Positions 22,346 through 33,897 of a stretch of DNA of 64,000 nt are shown piece by piece. The translations under genes and the position numbers were made by a program. This stretch comes from Agaricus subrufescens (lineage: Eukaryota; Basidiomycota; Agaricomycetes; Agaricales; Agaricaceae): the NCBI GenBank assembly GCA_029945375.1, contig CM057057.1, forward strand, positions 434,001 to 498,000, written 5' to 3'. The notes below the pieces were generated by a model. It saw nothing but the letters and a program-made list of their open reading frames with translations. It did not search any database and was not told the origin of the DNA. Within the stretch, counting starts at the first letter, position 1. Each line of letters starts with the position of its first letter.

Positions 22346-23919
22346 TCACGGCCCATCAGTTGGTGAGAAAACAGTGGCATGGAATGGGAGGACTAAGCCG
22401 GTAGTGAGCTTCTTGACCGCTGCCTCGGCAAATTTGATGATCGCAACTTCCATGTCATTATCATGAGAGTTATAGAAATCATAATGGAATATTCCATCTT
22501 GAAGCGCCGGTTGATGTAAGCATGTAGTAAGGAGCGTTAAATACTGTAAACGCGGGAGTTTTCTGGCAGTTTCCAGCCATGTCCGCTACATACCTTCAGA
22601 AACAAAGACAAAGGGAACAAAATATACTATCACTCACCAACACTCTGTCTGTGCGAACTGTAGGTCCATCTACCACCGTAACATAACAAATCAGCAATGT
22701 CAGTTGCTGACATTTCTGAATATGCTCAAGATCATGCAAGGCAATCTCTTTCGTCCATAGAGATTCGACGGTCCAGCCTAGATACAACTCCTGTAATGTA
22801 GCACTGTGGCGTGGAAGCACCGAGGCAAAGAAGTAGTGAAGGTCTTCAGGCGTGTCAGCTTCAGGGTACCGCGATCGGAATCCGAGGCGCTGCAGGCCAC
22901 AATATGATGAAAGATAGTTGAGGACACCGGTCGGATGAGTGGTGTCAATGGTGAGCTCATCTAGGTAGATGGAGTTGTTGAGTAGGAGTTGACAGATTTC
23001 TCCATTTTGTTGAGGCGGATCTGCATGACAGTTGAACATCAATTGCAGGACCTTGAGACACAAGAGATGACGTAAATGAGTACAAAAGTCGTCGGCAGAA
23101 ACACGTAGGCCAGTCACGTCCAGCAGCCTGAGCTTAAGACACGCGGTGGACAGTAAATCGGCAAGAAAGTCTGCCAGTAAAGGGGCATCAGGAGGGTGAT
23201 AAGGGCGTGGAATCCGGAACGTAAAGGATTCTAATTCCGGACATCGTCCGAGGAGAGCTGCGACCTCACTGACGAAAGACTGAGGGACGTTTGCCGTATG
23301 TTGCCAATCTATTGAAAGAGAAGTCAAATTGGAAAATGCCTTGAGATTGAATCCAGGGAATGGATCAGCGAGTATAATCCGGATTGTTAACTCTTTAATG
23401 TATGGAAGAGAGCCAAATGAGTTGAATGTGTCCATCAGCAGATTTGACACTGGATGTTTGCGTGGCCAATACGACCACCTAATTCAATTGGTACTAGCTG
23501 TTGTTACAATCTAGATGTCACTCACATCAAGGATTGCAAGTTGGTCAGGGTTGGGGCCAAATTCTTGATCTGTCGTAGCCATGAGACCACCAAGGTGGAA
23601 GGGTCACTGTCATAGGCCCTAATAAAGATCTTCTTCGTACAACGGCTGAAGACTAACTCCTTTCCACAACTCAGGTACTCTGCAAGCAATGCAAAATGCT
23701 GTAGTTTGTATTCCACTGGCCGAAGGGAGCGTAGAGCTTCGAACATGATAGGTGAAATGCAGTAGTCGATGCGTCTTACAACAAGCCGCATTTCACATCG
23801 ATCAACACGACGCTACTCAGCTTTAGCTCGACAAACGAGACGGGAAGTAGGCCTCTCACCATTAATTTGGCTATATGCAAGATCAGTTCATCCGGAAGAT
23901 CAAGAAATGTGGTCGTCAT
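22346..23919 (-). CDS. F-box-type protein F2 (4 exons, 475 aa)
   Basis: Exons from the minus strand are 23919-23860, 23812-23526, 23478-22638 and 22585-22346, totalling 476 codons with intron positions and phases as in F1 and F3. The F-box start is TTFLDLPDELILHIAKLM, then RLVVRRIDYCISPIMFEALR and a leucine-rich body (YIKELTIRIILADPFPGFNL, LKLRLLDVTGLRVSADDF). It is clearly more diverged from F1 and F3 than they are from each other, yet open throughout, which suggests it is maintained. It is paired head to head with the broken gene G2. Confidence 0.8.
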
Positions 23920-24082
23920 GTATGGCTTGAGTGGCAGATTTGCGTAATATCTTAGGGAAGACGGTTGATCGTGATAACCAATTAATCCAATTTGAGTAAA
24001 ATACAAACCACCGGCACATGTTTAATCCGGGGTATATCAAAAAAAAGTTCTCACCATTGACTTGCATAAAAGCTGAACGTTT

Positions 24083-24890
24083 TTGCGCGATACTTCAATG
24101 CCTTTATTTTCCTTCCTCATGATGCGCCTTCCGGTCAAACTACTGGAACACATCACGGACCTTGCCATCGCTTCGGGCGCAGCCAAAATCAAAGACATCA
24201 CACTTGCCTGCCCCCGCTGGAAGCTATGCTACGAACACATGCTTTTCAGGACCGTCAGGCTTGATCTCCTTCGGTGACAATATTTTTGACTTGGGTCACC
24301 CGGACTATAAGCACTTGATTCCTTACATCGAGGAGCTCTGTGTTGTCCACCGGTCAGATTCCTCTACCCCGCCCAACTATGACCGTGATCTTGCGCCACG
24401 GTTTACGAACGGCCTTCTCCATGCTCGGCATACTGTATCATTGCTGCTCCGTGACGACCGTATTCGATGGAAACACACTTCCCATAAGACAATTCCGACG
24501 CAACTCGTTCCACCTGCTGGAAATTTCCATGGAAGATCCTGTTCCGTTCTGAATACTTCTACATGGCGAGTGCATTGCTTATAACCTCCAGGTTCAGTGC
24601 ATTGGACCCATCATCCCGCAAGTAGGATCTGAGGACCTTACTTCCTAGCAATGCTCGCTCACGCGTCTAGTATTGTTTAAAAATATCTCAATCAAGTGAG
24701 TGACAAAATTCCGTTTGCAACACGAAGGCCTGGCGAATGAGCTCCTTCGACACGTTGTCGGCACATATTCATTACTGAGGACCCTGCATCCTCCAAGAAT
24801 CCTCAACTGAAGTTCCTCAATCTCCGTGTCAAACATTCAAGTAAGACATCATTTCGTTCAAACTCCTGCCGTTAATAAGCATGCTCCAGC
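24083..24890 (+). pseudogene. G2, decayed partner of F2
   Basis: Start MPLFSFLMMRLPVKLLEHIT at 24098-24157 aligns with G1, but the frame ends at 24277 and coding similarity continues in another frame (NIFDLGHPDYKHLIPYIEEL). Later parts are strongly eroded. The segment ends with LKFLNLRVKHS followed by GTAAG, matching the end of exon 1 of G1. The second exon is missing. Confidence 0.75.
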
Positions 24891-24904
24891 TACGACACCC
24901 TCTG

Positions 24905-25262
24905 TCTTATCGGCAGTTTAAGTCGATACCCATATAGTTCATAGAAAGAAAACTGTCTGCCAACGCGTAGATAGAATAGGTTAAAAGGAGACGGTTTCAA
25001 ATTCGGATCACCAACGAATTGTATCAATGCCTTCTATCATCGTATCGCCCACGATCATAATCACGGCCGCCACTGCTGTACCCACGATTGCGATCTCGGT
25101 CGTAGTTTCGTGGGCGGTCATAGTCCCTGCCACCGCTGCCGCTACCACCACCACGATAGTCATCATAGCGGCCTCCTCCCCCTCCTCCTTCGGTTGACAT
25201 AGTCACGAGTGTAGCGACTATCACGAAAGACAAGTATCGGAAGGGTAAAAACGTACCCAACC
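24905..25262 (-). pseudogene. Tra2-like gene relic, copy 2 (3' end only)
   Basis: It carries the 3' flank and most of the last exon, in frame for DYDRPRNYDRDRNRGY and GRYDDRRH, but the upstream RRM exons are absent. At 25262 it joins a fragment of gene A. Confidence 0.8.
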
Positions 25263-25607
25263 GACTCTGACAATGTGATGACACACATCACCCGGCCGGC
25301 GATGATTAGTACGCCTCAACTCACCATTAATTAGGTCGTTGAATGCAGAAAGTAAAGGGCTGGGCTCCAGGACCGGACATCGCCAGGGAGTTCTTGCGAC
25401 GTCACTGATAAAATCATGAAAAACGCTCATCTCCAGTTTGTTGAAAGCGAGGACGAGTTGGAAATTATTCGATGTTGAATTCAAGAATTGAGCTTGCAAT
25501 GGCAGCACAAATTGTTGACTTTCAAATGTTGGGAGAGAGACCTAAACGAATTGGCGTCAATCAGAGATACGGCTGGATGTTTGCGAGAACAGTATGTCCG
25601 TCTAATC
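25263..25607. other. Junction of gene A and F-box fragments
   Basis: 25265-25335 matches 212-290 of gene A (GGCGATGATTAGTACGCC, CTCACCATYAATT). 25335-25600 matches the middle of an F gene on the minus strand (GACATCGYC...GACGTCACTGATRAAATC), heavily mutated. At 25608 the intact duplication block 2 starts. Confidence 0.6.
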
Positions 25608-25690
25608 CAATTCATACGAATTGTGGCTCAGGTGTGAGGGTAACTCAATTCATTGGTACTACAACAAGACTTAGATAATAGGCAAAATTG

Positions 25691-27261
25691 CTATGGTCCG
25701 TCATTGGGTGAGGCTACAGTTATCCGGAACGGGACCGGTAGATCGGCCGTGAACTTGTCAACCACTGCTTGAGTAAATTCTTCGATCGTTCCTTCAATCG
25801 CACGCTCACGACTGGTTGCAAGATCAAAATGAAATTCACCATTGCGAAGCGGCGGCTGAAACCGACGAGTGGGGTAGAGATTCAAATACTGCAACCGTGG
25901 AAGCTTTATGGCGGTTTCCAGCCACATTAGCTTTCGTGCCGTCATAAGCAGGCATCAAAGGGTAGATCGACATGGTACTTACCACCACCTTATCTGTGCA
26001 TTCTGTGGGCCCAGTAGAGACCGTGATATAGCAGCACAACACTGTGAGTTGCTGACATCTCTTGATTTGAGCAATATCTTCTGGTGCAATCAAACGTGTC
26101 CAGGGTGTGACTACTGACCAACCGAGTTGTAGGTGACGAAGGGTAGAGGTGTGAAGAGGAAGCACTGAGGAGAAGAACCGGTGAACACTGTCAGGAGCAT
26201 CAGCCCCAGAGTACCGTGACTTGAACTCGAGGTGGTGAAGGCCAGAATAGGATGAGAGATAGTCGAGAACACTAGTGGGATGTGTGGTATCGATGGCGAA
26301 TTCATCAAGATCTGTAGAGTTGTCGAGTAGAAGTTGACATATTTGATAGTTCTGGTAGGGTGAATCCGATTCCCGGTTGAACATTAATCGCAGTATCTTC
26401 AAGGGAGGTAGGTACAAATGGACACGAAAGTCATCTGCAGAAACATGGAGGCCAGTGACGTCCAGCAACCTCAACTTGAGACGTGTGTTAGAAGGGAGAC
26501 CAGCGAAAATATGGGCGAGAAAGGGGGCGTCGGGAGGGTAGTAAGGGCGTGGAATGCAGAACGTGAAGCATTCCAAATCTGGACATCGTCCGAGAAGATC
26601 CGCAACGTCACTGATGAAATCCCGGTTGACGTTTACCTTGAGTTCCCAAATTATTGAGAGGGAGAACAGATTGGAAAATGATTTGAAGTTGAATGCAGGA
26701 AATGGATATGTAACGACAACGAGGATTTTCAACTCTCGAAGGCTAGGAAGGGATCCAAAGGCATTGAATGCGTTCATGACCAGATCTGATACTGGATGCT
26801 TGGGTGGCCAGTACGTCCATCTAATCGGATTTAGGCTAGTTGCATCCCGATTTCAGACATCACTTACTCTAAAGTATGCAAATTTGTCAATGTCTGGATC
26901 AAGTGATTCATCAGCTGTAGCCAAGGAAGCTGGAGATTGAGAGGATAGAACTTGTAAATGAAAAAAACCATCTTCTTCGTACAACGACTGAAGACCAGCT
27001 CCTTCCCATGGCTCAAGTTCTCCGAGAACATTGCATCGCGCGCTGCTCCATGTACATTTGGGCCATAGCAGTACACTGTTGCAAACAGAATCGGTGAGAT
27101 GCAATGATCGATGCGTTTGGCAATGAGGCGTATTCCATATTGCTCACGTCGACCCTGCTAAATTTGAGTTTCAAGAAAGATGCGTGAAGACCGCTGCTCA
27201 CCAGCAACTCTGCTATATGCAAAATCAGTTCATCCGGCAGATCAAGAAACGTGGTTGCCAT
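25691..27261 (-). CDS. F-box-type protein F3 (4 exons, 474 aa)
   Basis: Coordinates are those of F1 plus 7356: exons 27261-27202, 27154-26868, 26820-25983 and 25930-25691. All splice signals are kept, including the acceptor CGATTAG despite nearby changes. The protein differs from F1 at few positions, several of them clustered near residues 130-165 (for example SLRELKIL against NLRELTIL). The C-terminal exon is identical in protein sequence. It is paired head to head with the frameshifted G3. Confidence 0.8.
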
Positions 27262-27426
27262 GTTTGTTTCGAATGGCCGATTTGCGTAATATTTCAGGGA
27301 AGAGGAATGATTATGATAACAGGTTAATCCTATTTAAGTCATGACACATGTGTTATTCCAAAAAATTCCCACAGACCCACGTTCACATAAAAGTTGAATG
27401 TTGTGGCGCGGTGCGAGTCAGTGCCC

Positions 27427-28657
27427 ATGTCTTCCTTCCCTACGCGCCTTCCTGTCGAGGTGCTCGACGATATCATCTACCTTGCCATTGCACTCGGTAT
27501 GATGAGCATCAAAGATGTCACCCTCATCGGTGCTCGCTGGAAACAGCGCTACCAGCAAACACTTTTCAAGTCCTTCACACTCGATCCTTCCAGTACCGAT
27601 ATTCCCGACCTGGAGAAACATGCTCACTTAGCTCCCTGTATAGAGGTGCTCCGTGTCGCCCATCGGTCATGCTCCTCTACCTCTCCCAACTATGAACTTG
27701 ATACCAACGAGACGTTCACCAAATTCCTCATCCATGCGACCAAGGTGAAACGCCTGATAATTCTCGACACGCGTATCCAATGGGAATGCGCATCTCCCAA
27801 CACCATCAACGCATTTCGTGCCGTCTTCGAACGTCCTTCGTTCCGCTCCTTGGAGGTATCCGTCCACACATCTCTTCCATCCTGGATGCTTCTCCATGGT
27901 ACATCTGTTGCCTCTCACCTCGCTGTCCATTGTACGGTAATTCCTCCGTTGAGCAAATGGCTCTATTCTTCCTGCAACATAGAAAGTTGGCAATTGACTT
28001 GCTTCGAAATGTTGTCGATGTCAACTTAGACTATACAGAGGTCTATGACCCGATAGGATCTACAATTATTCCGTATGTCGAAATCTTAGTTGGTTTCCTA
28101 GCCCCTCAACTTGAAGACCTGAGGCTCTGCATCAACTTTTCCAGTAAGTCGCCGTTTATCCCCACCTTTTTGCCGCTGATAGTCGTATTGTAGCCGCATC
28201 ACCATCATACATATCGGCTTCTGCGATTTCAAAGCTGACGGCGCTGCAACGCCTGAGTATTCACCTTGTGGGGCGTTCCACTGCCAGCACTGATACCATA
28301 CTCTCTGCGGAAATGTACACGAGCTTTGTCTTCTCTGGTTTGCCATCTCCATGTCTCGTCAAGTCATTTTTACTGAGAGTTGATGATCGGAGGGAGTCCG
28401 ACTCCGAGAGTTATGCGTCCTCGTATCAGCAATTTCTCTCATCCATCTGTCATGGACAGTTGACTCGCCGCCAGGCCTGGCCTTTCCTAGGTTTGAGCCA
28501 TGTTGTAGTTAATATAGTTAGTCGTAGTTTTACAGAGTCTTTTTGTATAGACGGGCATAAGGTAATACCAGGCCTAAAAATCACTTGGCTTCTTCAGCTG
28601 AACACTGCACAGGCAGATGATTTTACTAACTTGGTGACTCCCCAAATGGCCCTTTGA
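27427..28657 (+). pseudogene. G3, frameshifted duplicate of G1
   Basis: It starts MSSFPTRLPVEVLDDIIYLA like G1. After SVASHLAV a 76-bp net deletion relative to G1 (about 20575-20652) shifts the frame, and the read-through frame stops at 28029. Downstream sequence is still clean in the other frame (YGNSSVEQMALFFLQHRKLA) and exon 2 stays open to TPQMAL and the stop at 28657. The gene therefore looks freshly broken. A truncated 211-residue F-box protein could still be made. Confidence 0.85.
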
Positions 28658-28879
28658 CGTCACAGATAGTTTCGGTTCGGCTCCCTAGGATACACACAGT
28701 GGTAATTTCTGAGATGTACCTGAAATAATGATAATTGGCGTTGTCCGTGATACATGACCGCAGCCAAGCAGTCTGCGATGCGATTGCAGGTTAAAGGAGT
28801 GAATGCTGCCACTGCACAAGTTGAATAGGCGGGGTTTTTTGTGGTGCGAGTAGGCTGATCATCTTTCGGCATGCATGCA

Positions 28880-29180
28880 ACGACTTCAAACTACCTCGGC
28901 TCGAGATGCAGTGTTTTGTAATGAGGCGTACTTCATAATACTCACGTCGATCCTGTTAAATCTGAGCTTCAAGAGGGAGGCGTGGAGAGCACTGCGCACC
29001 AGTAACTCTGCTACATCCAAAATCAGTTCATCCGGTAGATCAAGAAACGTTGCCGCCGTGTCTGTTTCAAATGGCAGATTTGCGTAATATCTCAGGGAAG
29101 AGGAATGATCGTGCACTTTAGTCCAGAAACAAGCACATGTATAATGCTCAAAAGTTTCCACCGACACCCACGTTGACATA
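28880..29180 (-). pseudogene. F4 relic (first exon of an F gene)
   Basis: ATFLDLPDELILDVAELL is readable, but the expected start codon is ACG (about 29058-29060) and sequence after the first intron is lost at about 28890. It keeps the head-to-head position relative to a G-like start at 29216. Confidence 0.75.
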
Positions 29181-29212
29181 AAAGCTGAACGTTGTGGCGC
29201 GATACGAGTCAG

Positions 29213-29420
29213 TCCATGTCATTTCCCATGACGTGGATCCCTGCCGATGTGCTAGCGCTTCTACCGATATATGGTGGATGTGTGTGGGAGCGTCCGTTGG
29301 TATATTGTATAACACCAACTTGGCCATGGGGTTCAACTCGGACCATGCTGTTTCAAAATGGCACAACCTCGTTTTCGGCACTAATATATCTACTGTTTGC
29401 CTTCGTTAGACTTAGGTAGG
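29213..29420 (+). pseudogene. G4 relic (5' end only)
   Basis: MSFPMTWIPADVLALLPIYG resembles the start of G1 (MSSFPTRLPVEVLDDI), after which similarity disappears. The preceding GTTGACATAAAAGCTGAACG matches the F/G promoter. Confidence 0.6.
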
Positions 29421-29885
29421 CTCTCTGTTAATGCCATTCCCATAGACCTGGGGTTCCCCGCTTTATTGCAGCGGTCAGCATTTTGTTAGTTATGTAGCCA
29501 AAAGGAGAGTCAATATAATACCAAGACCGGGTGTGAACCGGAGACGCGACTCCCTCATGAATCGGTATCAATTTCCTCCCCAACGCACTCCTCCAAAATT
29601 GAGGAATCAAACAAAGATGTCAACACAGAGCGAACAAAAGGGTAGCCCTGTAAATTTGACAGTATTTCTAGATTTCTGCCCGCTCTTTCTCGAGATCTCC
29701 AGGTTTGGGTTACACTTCTAGTCAACGAAACAAAATTCTGTTCACCGATGTACTCTCTGACATTATCGTTAATATACCCTGCTTATGAATTAGCGTTTTT
29801 CTTGACAAAATGCAATAATACTGTGCAGACATCCGTGCTTAAATTGATAAGTTGATGATAACAGTCCAAATTCAACCATCATATC
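29421..29885. other. Spacer without a supported gene
   Basis: Only short, unrelated ORFs are present. No repeat was recognised apart from the junction to the Tra2 relic at about 29890. Confidence 0.4.
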
Positions 29886-29889
29886 AAAA

Positions 29890-31068
29890 GAAAATGGTTA
29901 ACAAGTATAATCATATTGCATCCCTACAAAGAAAGAAGAACAAATATAACTACAACCACCAAAGTTAAAAAACAACGAAAAAAAATTGTTCAAACACCAA
30001 AGAAGAAAAAAAAAGTCGATACCCATATCGCTCGTAGAAAGAAAACTATCTGCCAACACGTAGAACAGGTTAAAGGGGGACAGTGTGAAATTCGGATCAC
30101 CAACAATTATATCAATACCTTCCATCATCATATCGCCCACGATCATGATCACAGCCGCCGCCGTATGATCGCGATCGAGATCTCGGTCGTAGTTCCGTGG
30201 GCGGTCATAGTCTCTGCCACCACCACGATAGTCGTCATAGCGGCCTCCTACCCCTCCCTGCCTTCGGTTGTCATAGTCAAGAGTGTAGCAACTATCATTC
30301 TGGGATCATAGGGACGCTCGACTAGATAGAAATATTACGTGTCAACGCGTGGCCTGGAAGCAAAAAAAAACAACGTACAATCATTTCTCTTGGGAGAACC
30401 GTAGTACCTGCCAGGAGTAGGTGTGCTGGCACAACCACGACGGGCCAGTTAGTAAAAACTCAGCCGAGAGTATAGCGGACGTCATTAACAGCACGAACTC
30501 TTTCAACATTCATGGCTTTACCCATAAGGTCAGTGGCATTCAGAGTAGTGATAGCGGTTTCCATTGTCACGAAACCGAAACCACGAGATTCACGAGTATG
30601 CGGGTCATGCATGACGGATGCTTTCTTGACCTTTTGATTGCATCGTCAGGGGGAAAAGCACGAAAAACACGTATCGGAAGAAAATAATGGGATAAAAACG
30701 TACCCGACCGACTTTGGAAAAGGCTGCCTCAAGATCGTTGGTGCTGTCTTTGTGACTCAAACTGGAAACATGCAAGTTGTTGCCTGGATCGTGACTGCTA
30801 TCTTTTATGCGACTTTTCGGCAGTGATGAGCGTCGTAGGCGTGGTAAGAGGAAGAGGATCTTACCCTCTATCGTCGCCGTTGCGTCCTGGACTCCGGCTC
30901 CTCGAACCTCTTCTGGGAGCGTCCCCACTTCTGCCTCTCGAAGGTGGCGGGCCCTCAGGCCTCAAGAGGGAGCCCTCCGGCCATAAAAGAATTACCGCCT
31001 ACCGCAGGACCGTCAGTACATCACGGTGGCACAAAGCGAAAGCGGCACCATTGCTCATGGTTACATCT
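29890..31068 (-). pseudogene. Tra2-like gene relic, copy 3 (near full length)
   Basis: All exons of the 43085-44119 gene can be found, from ATGAGCAATGGTGCCGC at about 31066 to the last exon at 30110-30330. The RRM exon lacks 18 bp (EEADAA lost, in frame). The last exon has a 4-bp deletion after CCCAGA, which shifts the frame and brings an early stop. Splice sites are largely kept. Confidence 0.85.
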
Positions 31069-31480
31069 GCTGCGGGAATGCTGGTGCCTCCGCCGCTTCA
31101 GGGGGCGATATCCTGAGACTGCTAGGCTGGCGAAACGAAGACACAGGAGGGAGAAGGAGTCATGTTAGGCTGAGTTGCTGGTAGACGGTGTTGGTTGAGA
31201 GGAGAGAGAGTGCGCAGGGCGGAAGTTTTTTTTTTTCTGCGAAAACCGTCTCCGGGGTGGCAGCGCACGGTAAAGGAAGACTAGTTAGCCAACACTGGTG
31301 AGGGTGGTGATGCAGGGCGAGGTGGTGGCGGCCGTGGAGGTGACGCTGGGCGACGAGTCGAGGCGGTCAGAGGCGGAGAAAAGGAGACTGGAGGAGAAAG
31401 TGTCGGCGTCGAAAGCGTATGCAAACTGCTCAACTCCATGCATACGGAGAGTGACGAGGCACAATCAAGTCACACGAGGC
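31069..31480. other. Copy of the Tra2-UTP14 intergenic region
   Basis: 31180-31430 matches 44250-44490 (GCGAAAACCGTCTCCGG, GCCAACACTGGTGAGGG, TGTCGGCGTCGAA), so the duplicated DNA included the promoter and first codons of UTP14 before breaking off at about 31430. Confidence 0.75.
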
Positions 31481-32364
31481 AGCTAGTATGTTTCATTGTG
31501 AAGTCAACGAGGGCACCTTTGTGCTGTGGAGGGAGACGCGAGCGGGATGTCCGGACATGTCAATGTGATGAGTCAGCCAGTGATCCGGCTAATCTCCGGC
31601 TCCAACTCATTAATTAGCACAGAGAAGTCGTGCTGCGTGCGGTCTATGTTCAAAACTATCCCGGTATGATGTTTCGAGTGCCCAATCTACTTCCTGCGAT
31701 AGTATCTTCCAACAGGTTTTCCCGGAAACACCCGTTGCCCTGTGCCCCAGTGATTCCGGCTGTTCGGTTTGCCTACAGTGCGCTCATTGTCGACAGGCCA
31801 AACGCCTCAACTGTGGATCCATACCCTACTCGTTCGTTAATGCACCGACACCGTCATCACCACCAGCGACTATACCGAATGTCAGTGATAGTTTTTTTTT
31901 TTTTTTTAAAAAACAAGTTTTATTAAGCGCTGCCCGGTCGCGTAGCGCTCCTGACCGGAGGTCAGGAAGAAGGTGGTGAAGACAAATCGCCGAACAACAA
32001 AATGAGAAGAATAAATGAAAACAGTCCCCGAAACACACGTAACTATATAGCACGGACAGGTGCCCCGAGCGACATTTGAGAAGCTGAGGCGAGGAGATTA
32101 GCGGAAGGGAAACTGAGTGAGAGACTTAGGATATATATACAGGACCGTATCATGAGATGCATGAACACAGGGAAAGAGAGAGGGAATAGAGGGAAACCAG
32201 AAGAATGAACTGGGAACCGAAACGAGGTCTGAGCATGCTCAGGGGGATCAAGGACGGTCAGAGACCGATTACCATTACAGGACCTAGATAAGTGTGACAC
32301 GGTCCGAGGACCGTCGAGCCAATAAGGTCCTTCCTCGACCGCCTTATTCGCAACTTGATAAAGT

Positions 32365-33897
32365 CTAGGCATGGGGGTTGCCGCCCCTAGCCTTCTGGAA
32401 GTAGTCATATTCCGCCACTGGGACAGGACGGACTTCAAAGAGTGTATCGGAGTGTTTGATGTATACTGGGACGAAAAGCTGGGCGAGTGTGGGGCCTGGC
32501 TTTTCTCGGATAAAGATGGGGTTGGAGCGTGATGTGGGGCCTAGACCAATAAGACTACGCCGGTAATTCCTGAGGCGGTGCATGTATTCGCAATGAGCGT
32601 TCCACTCGTCTTCCTCTTTCCTGGGGCAAGAGGGGCCCTGGAAAGAGAAAGCCTTGGGATTGTCAATGAGAAAGAGGACGACATCCTCAATGCGTGTGTA
32701 GTCATGGCCGATGTGCCTTGCATACCAAGGGCACTCGTTGAGTATGTGCCGTCTCGTTTCAAGGGTGTGGCTGTGGCACGGGCATGTGGTGGTAGGCGGG
32801 GGATCCGAGTTAGAGAAAAATCGCTGACGATATTCTCCGATCGGGGCGTGATTCGTGGTGGCCCGGCAGAAGTGGGCGTATAGCTGAGGGGATGACGTGG
32901 CCGTAGTAAAGTTGTAAGTACCCATCCATGGGCCATTACCGTGCGTGCTAGGGGCGAGGGGATCATCCGAGTCACCATCTGTCATCAGGAGGAACTTCCG
33001 TCCTTTGTAGAAGCCGGACTTAGGGTTGAGAAAGTCCGATATCCATTGAGTGTGAGCTTCGCTTTCAATGGCAGCGTGCCGTTTCTGGAGGGTCTGGGAT
33101 GGGGGGAAGGCGGTTTTGTGATCGTATGTGGCATGTCTGGCTGATGTGGCAGTTCGCTTGGCGATGCATGATGCGCATTTGCGGTCGAAGGATTTGTGTG
33201 GACATCTAGGCATGCTGGCCGCCTGGAAGCCCATGATTGATATGTGGATGTCAGGAGCAACTTCAACCAAGTCGCATAATGCTCCGGCAAGAGCAATGTT
33301 AATGGAGCGGCCCTTATGGGACGTGCTGTTAAAAAGTTGTCCTCTGAGGACGGGGACGCACGGTGACAAGAGTTGGACATGTCAGATTTTGTGACCAGGG
33401 TGGACATGTAGGTGTTCCGTGATTTTGGAGATGGCCATGATGGCGGCCCAGGTGTGGGCGTTCGCAATTGATGTGCGTCGACCTGCCGGAAGGGTTTTGG
33501 AGTATATCAGGGATCCTTTATGGGTGATTGAGTAGGCAGAGTGGAAATGGGTGGGGAGGGATGGGTCGCCTGATTCTTCTTTTTGTTTTTTGCCGCTCAT
33601 GACAGCGCATATGGAGTGTTCTTCCGGGGAAGATATGATTTTGCCCATGAGTTCGTGATGTGCCTCAATGATCTCTTTGGGAGTGGTGAGGGATGGTGGG
33701 GGGAGGGTGAGGGAAAGCTTGTCGTGGTGGATGTCCATGAACCGTGATCCCGGGGTGGCTTTAGGATGTGTGGGGTGGAACGTTTCAGCTATAAGGTCTA
33801 AGTTGCTGACGTCTAGTGGGGACTTAGCGTTTTTCTTTCTCGTTTTGGACATCAGCTCTAAGCTCTCCAGGTGGAGTTTCGTGCCTTGAGCCATGTG
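32365..33897 (-). pseudogene. LINE ORF2 C-terminal part (RNase H-like remnant and zinc finger)
   Basis: This lies in the frame of ORF2, after TGA 33898-33900, and is cut again by TGA 33382-33384. The first segment (AYSITHKGSLIYSKTLPAGR) and the next (HKGRSINIALAGALCDLVEV) are arranged like an RNase H fold, but the catalytic Asp motifs are not evident. The end carries CPCHSHTLETRRHILNECPW, a CCHC motif typical of C-termini of fungal LINE ORF2. The final stop is at 32365. Confidence 0.75.

Larger units (their letters stand above)
25608..28860. repeat. Segmental duplication block 2 (F-box pair)
   Basis: Near-identical partner of 18254-21590. The main differences are a 3-bp deletion and a 76-bp net deletion in the G gene, and a cluster of substitutions around 26630-26830. 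Confidence 0.92.
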
